A stretch of DNA of 64,000 bases from Cytobacillus citreus (GTDB taxonomy: Bacteria; Bacillota; Bacilli; Bacillales; Cytobacillaceae), in contig NZ_JAGYPM010000007.1 in NCBI RefSeq assembly GCF_018343665.1, positions 62,001-126,000 of the forward strand. The letters are read 5' to 3'. The translations under genes were made by a program, and so were the position numbers. Below, one piece after another: positions 16,124 through 25,109 of the stretch (within the stretch, counting starts at the first letter, position 1; each line of letters begins with the position of its first letter). The notes below the pieces were generated by a model. The model saw only the letters and a program-made list of their open reading frames with translations, did not search any database and was not told the origin of the DNA.

Positions 16124-17179
16124 TCACTCAGGAAACAATGACTCGACAATGTTCCCTTTTCTCCCTCGTGTTGTTACTGCTTGGGAAAGTGAATTAAAAA
16201 TAGCCTCTTCTGTTGATTCAGCTGCAGCGGCAAATAGTTGATTCATCATTGAATGATCATCTCTTATATGCTGAGTGGCTTCAAAAACTTGTTCATTATG
16301 ATGAAAAACCTTTTGAGCTGTCGAAAATGCGATAACGATATCTCCGCTGCCATGGTTAAAATGGCTGCCTGATCTGCCTAATCCAATTCCACAGCGCTTG
16401 GCGACTCTTAGCAGCTGCCTATCACTGAGAGGCACATCTGTGGCAAGAACAATGATAATCGAGCCATCTGTCGTTTTGGATATTGCAGTTTCATGAGTTT
16501 CAAGTCCTGAAAACCGATTGGATGGAAACTCTTCTTTTGATCCAAAATTACTTAATACCATACATCCTACTGTGTATTCCTTACCTTCAATTTCATCAAT
16601 AATCATTCGTGAGGAGCTTCCAATTCCGCCTTTATATCCGAAGCAGACCATTCCTTTACCTGCTCCAACAGCCCCTTCTGAAGATACGTTTGTGGAGGCT
16701 TTAGAAATCGCTTCCTTCGCATGATTTGGCTTTACAGGAAAATGCCGAATTGAATTCAAATGGCTATCATTACATTCCCCAACTACAATATTAATTGTCC
16801 CTGTTGTTTCTCCGATCTCTGGAGTGATATCAAGCATATACTCTAACGTCCCTTGAGTAACGGCTGGAACACCAAAAGTATTTGTAAGCATAATAGGAGA
16901 CTCGATCACACCTAATTCATTTACCTGTACTAATCCCGTTGTTTTTCCAAATCCGTTCAATACATAACTAGCTGCAACCACTTTTTCTCTAAACAAGTTT
17001 CCACCATGAGGAAGAATCGCTGTTACTCCTGTACAAGAATATTCATCTCCCTCTAATGGATGAGCAAGTGTAACATGACCAACTTTTACCCCTGCTACAT
17101 CGGTAATACAGTTATTCCTGCCTGTTTTAAGTGCCCCAATTGAGATACCCCTATCTCTAATTTTTTTATTTTTTTGCAT
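16124..17179 (-). CDS. P1 family N-terminal-nucleophile aminopeptidase (DmpA-like)
   Basis: A 351-residue peptidase of the DmpA/BapA family, which matures by self-cleavage before a catalytic serine and releases N-terminal D- or L-amino acids or beta-amino acids. The start reads GISIGALKTGRNNCITDVAGVKVGHVT, typical of the family. The cleavage site is in the GYKGGIGSSSR segment, where the first Ser after GIG becomes the new N-terminus. GECNDSHLN and GRSGSHFNHGSGDI are further family motifs. Start 17179 is set by GGAGGTATGT; an ATG four codons upstream overlaps that site. Its role is probably peptide catabolism; no partner adjacent. Confidence 0.9.
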   Translation of the reverse strand: MQKNKKIRDRGISIGALKTGRNNCITDVAGVKVGHVTLAHPLEGDEYSCTGVTAILPHGGNLFREKVVAASYVLNGFGKTTGLVQVNELGVIESPIMLTNTFGVPAVTQGTLEYMLDITPEIGETTGTINIVVGECNDSHLNSIRHFPVKPNHAKEAISKASTNVSSEGAVGAGKGMVCFGYKGGIGSSSRMIIDEIEGKEYTVGCMVLSNFGSKEEFPSNRFSGLETHETAISKTTDGSIIIVLATDVPLSDRQLLRVAKRCGIGLGRSGSHFNHGSGDIVIAFSTAQKVFHHNEQVFEATQHIRDDHSMMNQLFAAAAESTEEAIFNSLSQAVTTRGRKGNIVESLFPE

Positions 17180-17397
17180 ACATACCTCCATCTTGTCCTC
17201 ATTTTAGCGTTAAACTGAATACTTTCATTTTTTAAAATAAATCGAGTTGAAAATTTCGTTAAATAAATGAAAAGTATTGAAAATGACTTATATTGTTTAT
17301 CTTTACAATATTAATTATAAATGATTTTAATTATCTCAAATAGTTATATACTTTTCTAAAACACAGTTGCTCACTACTTTAAGTTAAACAAATAAAA
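17180..17397. other. Intergenic stretch, no gene
   Basis: AT-rich region with the presumed promoter of the peptidase gene. Nothing else recognised. Confidence 0.4.
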
Positions 17398-17446
17398 AGA
17401 CCAATTAAAAGAGACAAAGTAATTTCCTCTCTTATCAATTGGTCTA
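17398..17446. terminator. Terminator of the bacteriocin maturation operon
   Basis: AAGACCAATTAAAAGAG pairs with CTCTCTTATCAATTGGTCT with a bulge, followed on the minus strand by TTTTTATTTG. It lies 30 bp after the SagB stop. Confidence 0.75.
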
Positions 17447-17476
17447 TCTTAAAATATTTTTTCGCTGTTAACTTTA

Positions 17477-19045
17477 TTAACTAAGCAGCGTTCCCCTTAA
17501 CCATGGTCGATCTCGATAAGGGCCAATCGGGATTTGGATGAGGCTGGTTTTTTCTTGGGAATCGATCTTATAAATCTCATCACATATTTTCGCATCAAAT
17601 CCGAGGAGTGGGTGTCCCCCCATTCCAATGGATGACGCCGCTATTAGTAATCGCTGCACAAGCATACCTGCTTCTATTTGCTGTATGCGATATCCTCTGT
17701 ATCCAAGAGTCGATTTATTGTAATCTTTTTCTCCAACCACATGTATAGAGATTGGAACTTGAATCAAATTTACATTAGGGCCAGTCATCCCGCTTTGCAG
17801 CTGAAATCGCTGGTCTCCAAGATTTATCTCTCGCAAGGAATGATCGAAGGGATCATAATAATAAGCTCCGTTTGCAATTCCTTCAACATTATACAAACAG
17901 CAATATAGTGAGACACGGGGCTCTTTTCTAAAATAAGCTTCATCTAAATCATTTCGATACGAAAAAGAAGCCGTCGCCTCTTGTAAAAGAGTGGCCAATT
18001 GAGATGCACTTACCTTGCCCAACACGAAATCCATGTCCGGTGAAAATCTCTCTTTACAAAATGATGCCAAATCATACGACAACCTCTTCACACGAGGCAA
18101 CTCTACTACATGACCGTCACAATTCAAATTCCTATTGACATGAATATTTTGAAACGATTGTGTTGATTCTAGCATAGACGCTTCGTTCATCTTAACTAAC
18201 ATCAAACACTCTTCAACCTTCTGTGACCGCTCTTTATGATTATACTGAATGACTGTCAACTCATTGCTCAATTCTGCGTCAGTGATAATTCCCTCCCTGT
18301 CACCTATGTTAGGTGACCAGTTTGTAAGTTCCACAGACAGCGGGATAACTGCATACACGCTTTCCTGCTCTTCGGAAAGACCAAGAAGATGGTTAATTGC
18401 CCGATCAAGATATTGGAAGTACACACCCGATTCGAAGCCATATCGTTTCGATACTTCCAGTAATTGTCCAATCACTACACCAGCATCAAGCCCTTGCAGA
18501 CGATAGGAAAAATTATTGTATTTAAAATAATTTTTCCAAAACATTGTTGATACAAACACCGTACCAAAACAAGACGACACATCACAGCTATTTCCAAGAG
18601 CCCTGGTTATAAATGAATCGAAATTTCCTTCTCGCAGAAGCACTAAACCATGATGTGCCACATCGTAATGATATACCCCTTCAGGCAAATCCTTCAGCTT
18701 CAAATATACATATATTTCATTTGGATACAATGCCCCGCCAGAAGGAACAAACCGTCTATAAGACTGCACAAGCTCAATGCTATCCTCTAACGTATAAACT
18801 GACTGGCTAAATTGGGTTAGGCCGAATACATACCATAGAAAATGACCGAACCTATAAAGATCAGGTGTCGATGGTGTTTCCAATCCTTCAAGCGAAAGCG
18901 GTACTTCTAGAGATAACGGAATTACTGGCAGATCACGATAAATCTTATAAGGGTAAGGGGCATCACCCCAATCCACTTCCCAATCCGGCGGGCTTAGTTT
19001 GTCAATATCAAAATGTAGATTGTGCAAAAATGCATCTAGACTCAT
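17477..19045 (-). CDS. SagB-type thiazole/oxazole peptide dehydrogenase
   Basis: A 522-residue FMN enzyme of the SagB/ThcOx family that oxidises azoline rings to thiazoles or oxazoles in modified peptides. Two tandem nitroreductase-like halves are visible: about 70-265, with YRRFVPSGGALYPNEIYVYL, the typical FMN-phosphate segment, and QGLDAGVVIGQLLEVSKRYG; and about 330-515, with LQEATASFSYRN and LLIAASSIGMGGHPLLGFD. It is the last gene of the operon, 21 bp after the YcaO gene, and a terminator follows. AGGAGGAACGAGG precedes the ATG. Together with YcaO it shows the product carries aromatic heterocycles. Confidence 0.92.
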   Translation of the reverse strand: MSLDAFLHNLHFDIDKLSPPDWEVDWGDAPYPYKIYRDLPVIPLSLEVPLSLEGLETPSTPDLYRFGHFLWYVFGLTQFSQSVYTLEDSIELVQSYRRFVPSGGALYPNEIYVYLKLKDLPEGVYHYDVAHHGLVLLREGNFDSFITRALGNSCDVSSCFGTVFVSTMFWKNYFKYNNFSYRLQGLDAGVVIGQLLEVSKRYGFESGVYFQYLDRAINHLLGLSEEQESVYAVIPLSVELTNWSPNIGDREGIITDAELSNELTVIQYNHKERSQKVEECLMLVKMNEASMLESTQSFQNIHVNRNLNCDGHVVELPRVKRLSYDLASFCKERFSPDMDFVLGKVSASQLATLLQEATASFSYRNDLDEAYFRKEPRVSLYCCLYNVEGIANGAYYYDPFDHSLREINLGDQRFQLQSGMTGPNVNLIQVPISIHVVGEKDYNKSTLGYRGYRIQQIEAGMLVQRLLIAASSIGMGGHPLLGFDAKICDEIYKIDSQEKTSLIQIPIGPYRDRPWLRGTLLS

Positions 19046-19066
19046 CCTCGTTCCTCCTAATCATGC

Positions 19067-21010
19067 TTATGGAAACGGATGCGGATGTGGATTGAGTTGT
19101 TCAGGAGTTAAAGGTTGTTCCGTATACCCAAGTTCCATTGGTATCCGCAGCACCCTCTCCAGTCCTGTTAATCGGGTAAGGTGATGTCCAAAAGTCATCG
19201 GCAGCATCCCCGGAATTAACACTTTCACGCAATGTAGTCCGTTTCGTATCGTTTCTGATGTCGTCTGCTCCACCACAATCACATCGAGGTTTAATCGGCG
19301 AAACACCTGTAAAACGTCCTTCAAATCATCCGTCAAATCTGAATGCTTTGATATCCAATTGAATTCCTCATCAAACTGTCGCACTGGGCGATGATCATCC
19401 AGCAAAAACTGCAGTCGCTCCTCAGCTTGCGGCAATCCATACAGCATACCATGATGATCCATCTTCTGTACCAGGAACGGATCCTGCAACATTCGTAAAT
19501 ACTCCTCTTGATTCGCTTCAAAATGATTATCAAGGTTCAGCATCATGGCTGAAAGCTCGTGCACCGCACTTTTCGCAGCTCGTATTGGGTCCAAATGAGC
19601 TCCAGCTGCACAGATGATATTGACTCCCTTATCTTTCCTGTTTTTTGCTATCGCCATAATACTTGGAATTCCATTCTCCATCGTTGCATTATATAAATAA
19701 ATATCATAGCCAGCTACCACGCGTACACGATCTATCATCAACTGCAATTCTTGGTCTTTTGCAGAATAAGGATCAAGACGCGGGAGTGGCAACTGCGCAT
19801 ACCAAGTCAGAAGGAATGAATCACGTTCCACTACTTCTAAGATCCCGTAGAAAATGGCCTCCTCCAAGCTACCTCCTAAAGCACATCCGTTAGAAGTTTC
19901 ATAGACAAAGCCTTGACCGCAGCCCAAGCTGTAATATGCAAGTAACTCTGGTACTAAAATTGGCCGCTCTTGTAAAAATGAATAACCCCAAACCCAATTA
20001 ATGTTCTTTTCTGGATTAAACTTCTCGAAAGGAAAATTAGGACGAGCATATTGTTCATTTGCGTGCACACCTACATCTAACGGATTAAGGGCATGGTCCT
20101 TCAGATTGCTGTAACTGTCATAGATCATTGTTCGTTTTCCACGTGGTGACAGACCACAATATCTTTCCAACCCCTCCATAATGGCCGTCAACTCACTAAT
20201 GGCATATGAATGCGTTCGGCCTCCTACTCCCTCATCCCCAGTTAACAGTGGCAGATTGACACCTACGTCTGCAAATGGAGTCTTAAGGTCAATCATTTTA
20301 CCATTTAAAAAGCCTGTTCGATGATCCAGATAGTCTTTGATTAGAACCTTTTTCAGATCATCGATTGAACGGCAGCGGAAGCTATCAGCATTGATTTTTG
20401 GACTAGGCTGCAACGAGATTCGGGCCGCGGCCGCTGAATCGTCGGGTATCTGACCACAAACAGGGCATAGTTGGTCGGGCAGAAAGAAATGCCATGAACT
20501 ATTCAATGTATTTAATTTGATAATAAATACCTGACCTTCCGATCGCGCCTGCTCACCTTGTAATATCCTCTGCACCTCAGATTCAAGCAAATGGGCGATC
20601 TGCAAAAGTCCTATTCGCGATGCCCAAGGATCAGGCGAACTATCTTCACTTTCCGCTAGAATCTGCTCTATCTCCCACATCTCTTTACGGTCTCTTCCTG
20701 CCATGAGTCGTCGCATGTTAGCACACGATGAGCATCCAGGCTTCCTTGGGCGAACCAATGGACCGACGACTCCTTCGCCAAATGAAACGAATCCTCTAAG
20801 CCAAGGGATACTGGTATGTTGCAGCACCTCTTCTGCCTTTTGATGAATGGAGGGATGCCAAGCATCATGCAATACAAGAACTAAAATAGCATCATCCGGT
20901 ACTCCTGCCTCGAAATCAGTATGACAAACTATCTTGTATTGAGTGGACAATGCTTGTGTCACTTGGTCCGCCAACACTCCTTCTCCGATAACTGCCACGA
21001 CAGCACTCAA
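19067..21010 (-). CDS. YcaO cyclodehydratase fused to ThiF-like partner domain
   Basis: A 647-residue fused cyclodehydratase that turns Cys/Ser/Thr into azolines using ATP. Residues 1-220 are an E1/ThiF-like partner domain with zinc cysteines CSSC (near 94) and CPVC (near 187). The rest is YcaO, with ATP-site motifs AISELTAIMEGLERYCG, LEEAIFYGILEVVERDSF and RAAKSAVHELSAM. The chain ends PHPHPFP, the PxPxP tail that enters the active site in TOMM-type YcaO proteins. It starts at TTG 21010 after GGAGGAATCCTG and overlaps the upstream stop by 4 bp, so translation is coupled. Confidence 0.93.
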   Translation of the reverse strand: MSAVVAVIGEGVLADQVTQALSTQYKIVCHTDFEAGVPDDAILVLVLHDAWHPSIHQKAEEVLQHTSIPWLRGFVSFGEGVVGPLVRPRKPGCSSCANMRRLMAGRDRKEMWEIEQILAESEDSSPDPWASRIGLLQIAHLLESEVQRILQGEQARSEGQVFIIKLNTLNSSWHFFLPDQLCPVCGQIPDDSAAAARISLQPSPKINADSFRCRSIDDLKKVLIKDYLDHRTGFLNGKMIDLKTPFADVGVNLPLLTGDEGVGGRTHSYAISELTAIMEGLERYCGLSPRGKRTMIYDSYSNLKDHALNPLDVGVHANEQYARPNFPFEKFNPEKNINWVWGYSFLQERPILVPELLAYYSLGCGQGFVYETSNGCALGGSLEEAIFYGILEVVERDSFLLTWYAQLPLPRLDPYSAKDQELQLMIDRVRVVAGYDIYLYNATMENGIPSIMAIAKNRKDKGVNIICAAGAHLDPIRAAKSAVHELSAMMLNLDNHFEANQEEYLRMLQDPFLVQKMDHHGMLYGLPQAEERLQFLLDDHRPVRQFDEEFNWISKHSDLTDDLKDVLQVFRRLNLDVIVVEQTTSETIRNGLHCVKVLIPGMLPMTFGHHLTRLTGLERVLRIPMELGYTEQPLTPEQLNPHPHPFP

Positions 21011-22971
21011 CAGGATTCCTCCTTTCGCAACAATACACCATACACTCTTGCTAGGCCCTCTTGCATAAAAGGTTCCAACGCCAGTTCAAAGACGGAGAGA
21101 CGCTTGTGATTCTGTTCCAATGTCTGCAAAGCGTATTTTAAGACCTCTGGTTGCGCAATGTCTTCACATGCAGGAATTATGATGTTGTGTTGTGCCTTTT
21201 CTTCAAGAAAAACGGACGAAGCTTCCACTTGTTGCATCGTGTTCGAATTCACTTTATTTTGGGCATCCGTTAGTGCTTGCTGCAGTGAATTTCTTAACGC
21301 CAAAGAGATATTCAAACCCGTATTTCTATACCAGCTATCATTCGTGCCAACCCATATAACAGGGAAGCCGGACACTTCCTCCCCAAGGCCTATTACTGGT
21401 TCTCCTTGCAATGTCGTCAATGCTTGTAAATAATAACGACATCGCTCATCTTCTATCTCACTCAAAAGCACCCGAGAGACTGAATATTTCTGATCAAATA
21501 ATTGTTCGTTCAATTCCTCTTCTAAACACCTTTGCAATCCACGTGCTACACATTCCGCAATCGTTTCACCCGCTCCAAAACCTATATATACCTTTTCTTC
21601 GCTAATACTACCATTTACTTCCTGTTGTGGAGAATGAGTCGCATCGAGCAGATTGGCGATACGCGATACATACGCTTCTAATCCGGCTAGCCCTGACTCC
21701 CTCCGTGCCTCTTCAGAAGTCAAGCCTGAACGAATAATCTCTGGCAACAGCTCAGCCGGCCCTTCAGATAACAAATCGACTGCTTGAACACGACACTGTG
21801 CCAACGGTAACTGATTTAAATCCCCTTCTTCCCAAATATGAAAGATACCTGATTCAGAAGATGTCAAAAGGCTGAAGAAAAGGAGTAATACATTTTCCTC
21901 ACTTTTACGCTTGCTCTCTTCAATTTGCAAATCCAAATCTTGAACCCACTCCGCAGACACACTTCCATCCACCAAAGGATGAGGAATGAACGAATGCCAG
22001 TTTCCTTCCAATGTATCCAGACTAAGCAGGAAGAATTGATATTCCTGTTCCGATTTCTCTTCTCTTGTAATCTCTTTAAATAATTCAAACACAATCACAT
22101 TGGCCAGCATTGCTCCTGCTGTAGATGAAAAAGCGGAGAACTCCTCGTCTTTGGAAAGCACTGATTGGTGTATTCGACGCCAGGCAGACTCCCAACATCC
22201 CTTTGATTCTGGATTCACTAAAGGACCTGCAAGACCCACCTGCTGCAAGCGAATTGCTGGTATAAACATCTTACCCTCTTCCCTACAAATCGCTTGGAGA
22301 GCCCTTAGTTCTTCGATATCATCATCCTGGGACACATACATAATTGAATCATAACCCTGCACAATTTCACGCCATGAATCCATCCCGTCATTCTGTAGGA
22401 TGACCTCCTCTACAGCAACATCGGAATCTGTAAGTCGTGCATGTGAAACGATTTCCATCATACGTCGTCTACTGGTTTGATTAGAATCCTTGATGAGGAA
22501 ATGAAACTTAGGCAACCCTGATTCGATTAATGAAGAAACCAACGAAACTAGAAAAGGCCCAGAACCAACTGCCAATACTTTAGTCTGACGATAAGTTTGA
22601 AAACGGTACGCACCCGAATCACCAAAATTATTCAAAAATTCAATTTGAGAGGCATACTTCTTAAGTATTTGATCCGACAATTGATGCGAACGATCATTAC
22701 TAAAATCTTGAACAAACCCGTTTCTATAAAGAGCTTCTGCAATTTCATAGACCCTATTCTGGTATTGATTCGGCAGTCCATCGGTTAAATCCCCTATCGT
22801 GTATTCCCCATTGAACATAGGCATCAGCTTTTCAACCCACTGATCGATCGTACTGCCTTCCATACGAAACGAACATAAGTTGTTCCGAAAATATACGCCA
22901 TTGTTTGAATCTGGAAAAAAAAACGTGTCCCTTTTCACTTTCAGACGCATAGTAGGGGTTATCTTTGTCAT
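21007..22971 (-). CDS. Thiazole-containing bacteriocin maturation protein (ThiF-like, leader-binding)
   Basis: A 654-residue protein of the putative thiazole-containing bacteriocin maturation family found in heterocycloanthracin clusters. Residues 1-95 look like a winged-helix RiPP-recognition element (FRMEGSTIDQWVEKLMPMFN through IAEALYRNGFVQD). Residues 105-330 are a ThiF-like alpha/beta domain starting TKVLAVGSGPFLVSLVSSL. The C-terminal half is a second, divergent domain. It is thought to bring the precursor's leader to the YcaO enzyme. AAGGAGGAGCGGA precedes the ATG. It follows the precursor gene by 227 bp that include a terminator and the hairpin repeat at 23067, so enzyme expression should be lower than precursor expression. 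Confidence 0.9.
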   Translation of the reverse strand: MTKITPTMRLKVKRDTFFFPDSNNGVYFRNNLCSFRMEGSTIDQWVEKLMPMFNGEYTIGDLTDGLPNQYQNRVYEIAEALYRNGFVQDFSNDRSHQLSDQILKKYASQIEFLNNFGDSGAYRFQTYRQTKVLAVGSGPFLVSLVSSLIESGLPKFHFLIKDSNQTSRRRMMEIVSHARLTDSDVAVEEVILQNDGMDSWREIVQGYDSIMYVSQDDDIEELRALQAICREEGKMFIPAIRLQQVGLAGPLVNPESKGCWESAWRRIHQSVLSKDEEFSAFSSTAGAMLANVIVFELFKEITREEKSEQEYQFFLLSLDTLEGNWHSFIPHPLVDGSVSAEWVQDLDLQIEESKRKSEENVLLLFFSLLTSSESGIFHIWEEGDLNQLPLAQCRVQAVDLLSEGPAELLPEIIRSGLTSEEARRESGLAGLEAYVSRIANLLDATHSPQQEVNGSISEEKVYIGFGAGETIAECVARGLQRCLEEELNEQLFDQKYSVSRVLLSEIEDERCRYYLQALTTLQGEPVIGLGEEVSGFPVIWVGTNDSWYRNTGLNISLALRNSLQQALTDAQNKVNSNTMQQVEASSVFLEEKAQHNIIIPACEDIAQPEVLKYALQTLEQNHKRLSVFELALEPFMQEGLARVYGVLLRKEESC

Positions 22972-23066
22972 TCCGCTCCTCCTTACTCGTGAGCTGTGCT
23001 CAATTCTGTATCATAATTCTCACTCTTATCCTATGTAAGGAAATTTGTCTCATATGTCTATACTTA

Positions 23067-23131
23067 TTAGAAAAACTTGGCATTCGCCAAGTCTTTTTGG
23101 TGAATGCCTTAGTTTTTTGTATGCGATCTTA
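23067..23131. repeat. Structured intergenic repeat, copy 2 of 4 (5' half only)
   Basis: TTAGAAAAACTTGGCATTCG then CCAAGTCTTTTTGGTGAATGCCTTAGTTTTTTGTATGCGATCTTA matches the first 65 bp of the copies at 54588 and 54722. The distal CTTTAGTAC half is lacking. It lies inside the bacteriocin operon, between the precursor terminator and the maturation gene. Confidence 0.8.
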
Positions 23132-23144
23132 TTAGCTTAAAAAG

Positions 23145-23169
23145 CCCCCTGCAAAATTCCTTGCAGGGG
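23145..23169 (-). terminator. Terminator after the precursor peptide gene
   Basis: On the minus strand CCCCTGCAAGG...TTTTGCAGGGG forms a stem followed by GCTTTTT. It ends the precursor transcript 30 bp after the stop; partial read-through would supply the three enzymes. Confidence 0.8.
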
Positions 23170-23198
23170 TACAGCTTTTTCTTAGAAAACTAAAACAA

Positions 23199-23591
23199 TC
23201 AACCGTCAGAGCGGAAACAACGACCACAACGACCACAACGACCACCGCAACCAAAACAGCTGCCGCAGCGGAAACCAAAGCAACCTCCAAAGCCAAAGCA
23301 ACCTCCACATCCAAAGCAACTTCCAAAACCTAAGCCAAAACAGCTTCCAAAACCAAAGCAACTTCCAAAACCAAAGCAACTTCCAAAACCTAAGCCTAAG
23401 CCTAAACCTAAGCCAAAGCATCTTCCAAATCCTCCAAAGCATCTTCCAAATCCACCAAAGCACCTTCCAAATCCTCCAAAGCACCTTCTCTCAGAATCAA
23501 CATAGTACTGACTTTGATCCCAAGGAACTGCATCATACGCTTGGAAATCTCCAAGATTCAGGCCTTGAAGATCTCTTTGAAAATCATACAT
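23199..23591 (-). CDS. Heterocycloanthracin/sonorensin-family bacteriocin precursor
   Basis: A 130-residue precursor. The first 36 residues (MYDFQRDLQGLNLGDFQAYD, then a WDQSQYY segment) form the leader. The rest is a core made almost only of Cys, Gly, Phe, Leu and Arg, with 17 Cys in FGGFGRC, FGFGSC, FGLGFGSC and GRC units. This matches the repeated Cys-Xaa-Xaa bacteriocins known from Bacillus anthracis/cereus and sonorensin. The cysteines are the expected sites of thiazole formation by the enzymes encoded downstream. Start 23591 (MYDF) has GGAGG at 8-base spacing; ATGs 2 and 5 codons upstream are too close or overlap that site. No transporter, protease or immunity gene is adjacent. Confidence 0.92.
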   Translation of the reverse strand: MYDFQRDLQGLNLGDFQAYDAVPWDQSQYYVDSERRCFGGFGRCFGGFGRCFGGFGRCFGLGLGLGLGFGSCFGFGSCFGFGSCFGLGFGSCFGCGGCFGFGGCFGFRCGSCFGCGGRCGRCGRCFRSDG

Positions 23592-23606
23592 ATGCATAGC
23601 CTCCAT

Positions 23607-23998
23607 AATAATTTTTTATAAAGATGTCGAGCAACATGAGAGATTACAGATTTGCCATATTTTATAGATGAAGCCACCTATACCTCTCCCCAACAAAATA
23701 TGAACACTGATTGGGTATTGTTACTGAAGTGAATGCCTATTTTTATTGTTCTAAGGCCCATTTTGCAGTTGCAAAAAATAAGAAAAAAATGACTGCAAGA
23801 TTACCTATTTGACAAATGATATTGTCACGGATTCATAGTATAAATATTTAAAAGCAATCTCATAGGCAATCACTGATCAAAACTTGTATCGATTACACCT
23901 TTCTAAAAATACATGGAAAAAAGTAGTTGAGATGAATTAACGAGGATGAAACGTCATTAAATGAATAAAAACGGAGAGGCATGAAACTATTTAAAAAT
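23607..23998. promoter_or_regulatory. Upstream region of the bacteriocin locus with an inverted repeat
   Basis: About 390 bp without a gene. It should hold the promoter of the precursor (a TATAAAA stretch lies near 23620 on the minus strand). A TGACAA-N6-TTGTCA inverted repeat at 23810-23827 has the size of a repressor or activator site. No regulator gene is next to it. Confidence 0.4.
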
Positions 23999-24037
23999 AA
24001 AAAGTATCCCCGTCTCATTAAAACGGGGATACTTTTT
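23999..24037. terminator. Terminator of the M14 carboxypeptidase gene
   Basis: AAAAAGTATCCCCGT...ACGGGGATACTTTTT, a 15-bp perfect stem with A/T runs on both sides. Confidence 0.85.
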
Positions 24038-24044
24038 ATATCTA

Positions 24045-25109
24045 TTATTCGTCGGATTCTTCGTTTTGTCTATTATTCTGTGTAGGAAGAGTATCCCAGA
24101 AGCTTGTATCTGCAGTATCGATAGAACCATCAGAAATCGCTCTTACAGTCGCATCTAAAGTGGTGATCGTTTGCTTAATTAAATAACCGTTACTCTTTTG
24201 TCCAATAGCATATGATTTGATATAGTGATCAGACATGCCGCGCATTTCAAATAGGAGTGTTGAAATATCATAACTAACAGCGATACCATTTCGACCAATA
24301 TTATTTCCTGATCCTCCATCATATTTCCCAAGATGTCCCCAACCAGTTGGTTCTATCGCATTATAAACAACAGAACCAAGTTTTTTAGAGCCTTCTAATA
24401 CTTCCGGCTTAACATTAGAGCTTGTAGGGTACAGAATTGAACCAGAGACAAGCTCTCCTTCTGTCTCGCTTAAAGTTCCTTGATGATGAAGATCAATCAT
24501 GTAATCAATATCATATTTTTGTAAAACATTTTCATGCAATGCCTTTGCTTCAGGCTGCATTTTACTCGTTGGCTTATCATGTTCGCGGTTTAAATCCACA
24601 TAATTAGCATTATAACGAGTAAGATGGCGATCCCCATCAGCTAAGTAATCATCAAGAGAGAAATCAACATCCCCCATTGCGCCGTCTGCATTTAGCATTG
24701 GAATAATGAGAACGTTTACATTATCAAGAACACCTTTCATTTTTCCTGTTCCTAAATGCTTGATAAATTCAAGTGCACCTTCTGTTGTAAGCTGCTCATT
24801 TCCATGCTGCTGTGTTAAAAATAGAATTGTCGGATTGCTAGGATTAGAAATATACTTGGCCATGTAAATATCGCGGCCTTTTACTGTTTGACCAATTACT
24901 TCAAGCTCCATAGCTGCTTGTTTTGCATCTTGCGTTTTGAGATAGTCTACAAGACTCTCATATGTATGCAGGATTGAAGTTTGGATAGCTCCATTTCCAG
25001 CACTCGGACCGTTTCCAACAGCACTTGCAGGAATCGAAACAGTTGTGACAGCTCCCAGCGCCATTAAACTAGATAAAGAAACAGATAAAACTTTCTTTTT
25101 TAAGCCCAT
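24045..25109 (-). CDS. Secreted M14 family zinc carboxypeptidase-like protein
   Basis: A 354-residue exported protein. A signal peptide (KKKVLSVSLSSLMALGAVTTV, cleavage after PASA near residue 30) precedes an M14 domain. Zinc ligands are His and Glu in TQQHGNEQ and a His in DLHHQG; the segment YNANYVDLNREHDKP contains the substrate-carboxylate Arg/Asn region, and YDISTLLFEMRG holds the usual catalytic Glu. It should trim peptides or cell-wall stems outside the cell. AATGGAGGAATGAATG precedes the ATG. It is upstream of the bacteriocin locus on the same strand but behind its own terminator, so a link to processing is only a guess. Confidence 0.88.
   Translation of the reverse strand: MGLKKKVLSVSLSSLMALGAVTTVSIPASAVGNGPSAGNGAIQTSILHTYESLVDYLKTQDAKQAAMELEVIGQTVKGRDIYMAKYISNPSNPTILFLTQQHGNEQLTTEGALEFIKHLGTGKMKGVLDNVNVLIIPMLNADGAMGDVDFSLDDYLADGDRHLTRYNANYVDLNREHDKPTSKMQPEAKALHENVLQKYDIDYMIDLHHQGTLSETEGELVSGSILYPTSSNVKPEVLEGSKKLGSVVYNAIEPTGWGHLGKYDGGSGNNIGRNGIAVSYDISTLLFEMRGMSDHYIKSYAIGQKSNGYLIKQTITTLDATVRAISDGSIDTADTSFWDTLPTQNNRQNEESDE

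Noticed and set aside
23132-23326. Val/Ala-rich 64-codon frame next to the precursor
   Set aside because: Out-of-frame shadow of the repetitive core extending through the terminator.
23206-23484. Trp/Leu-rich 92-codon frame inside the bacteriocin precursor gene
   Set aside because: It is the shifted reading of the same Cys-Gly-Phe repeats and has no ribosome binding site.
24045-25109. M14 carboxypeptidase as the dedicated processing enzyme of the bacteriocin
   Set aside because: It has its own start signals and a strong terminator before the locus, and known loci of this type do not need it; no direct evidence.
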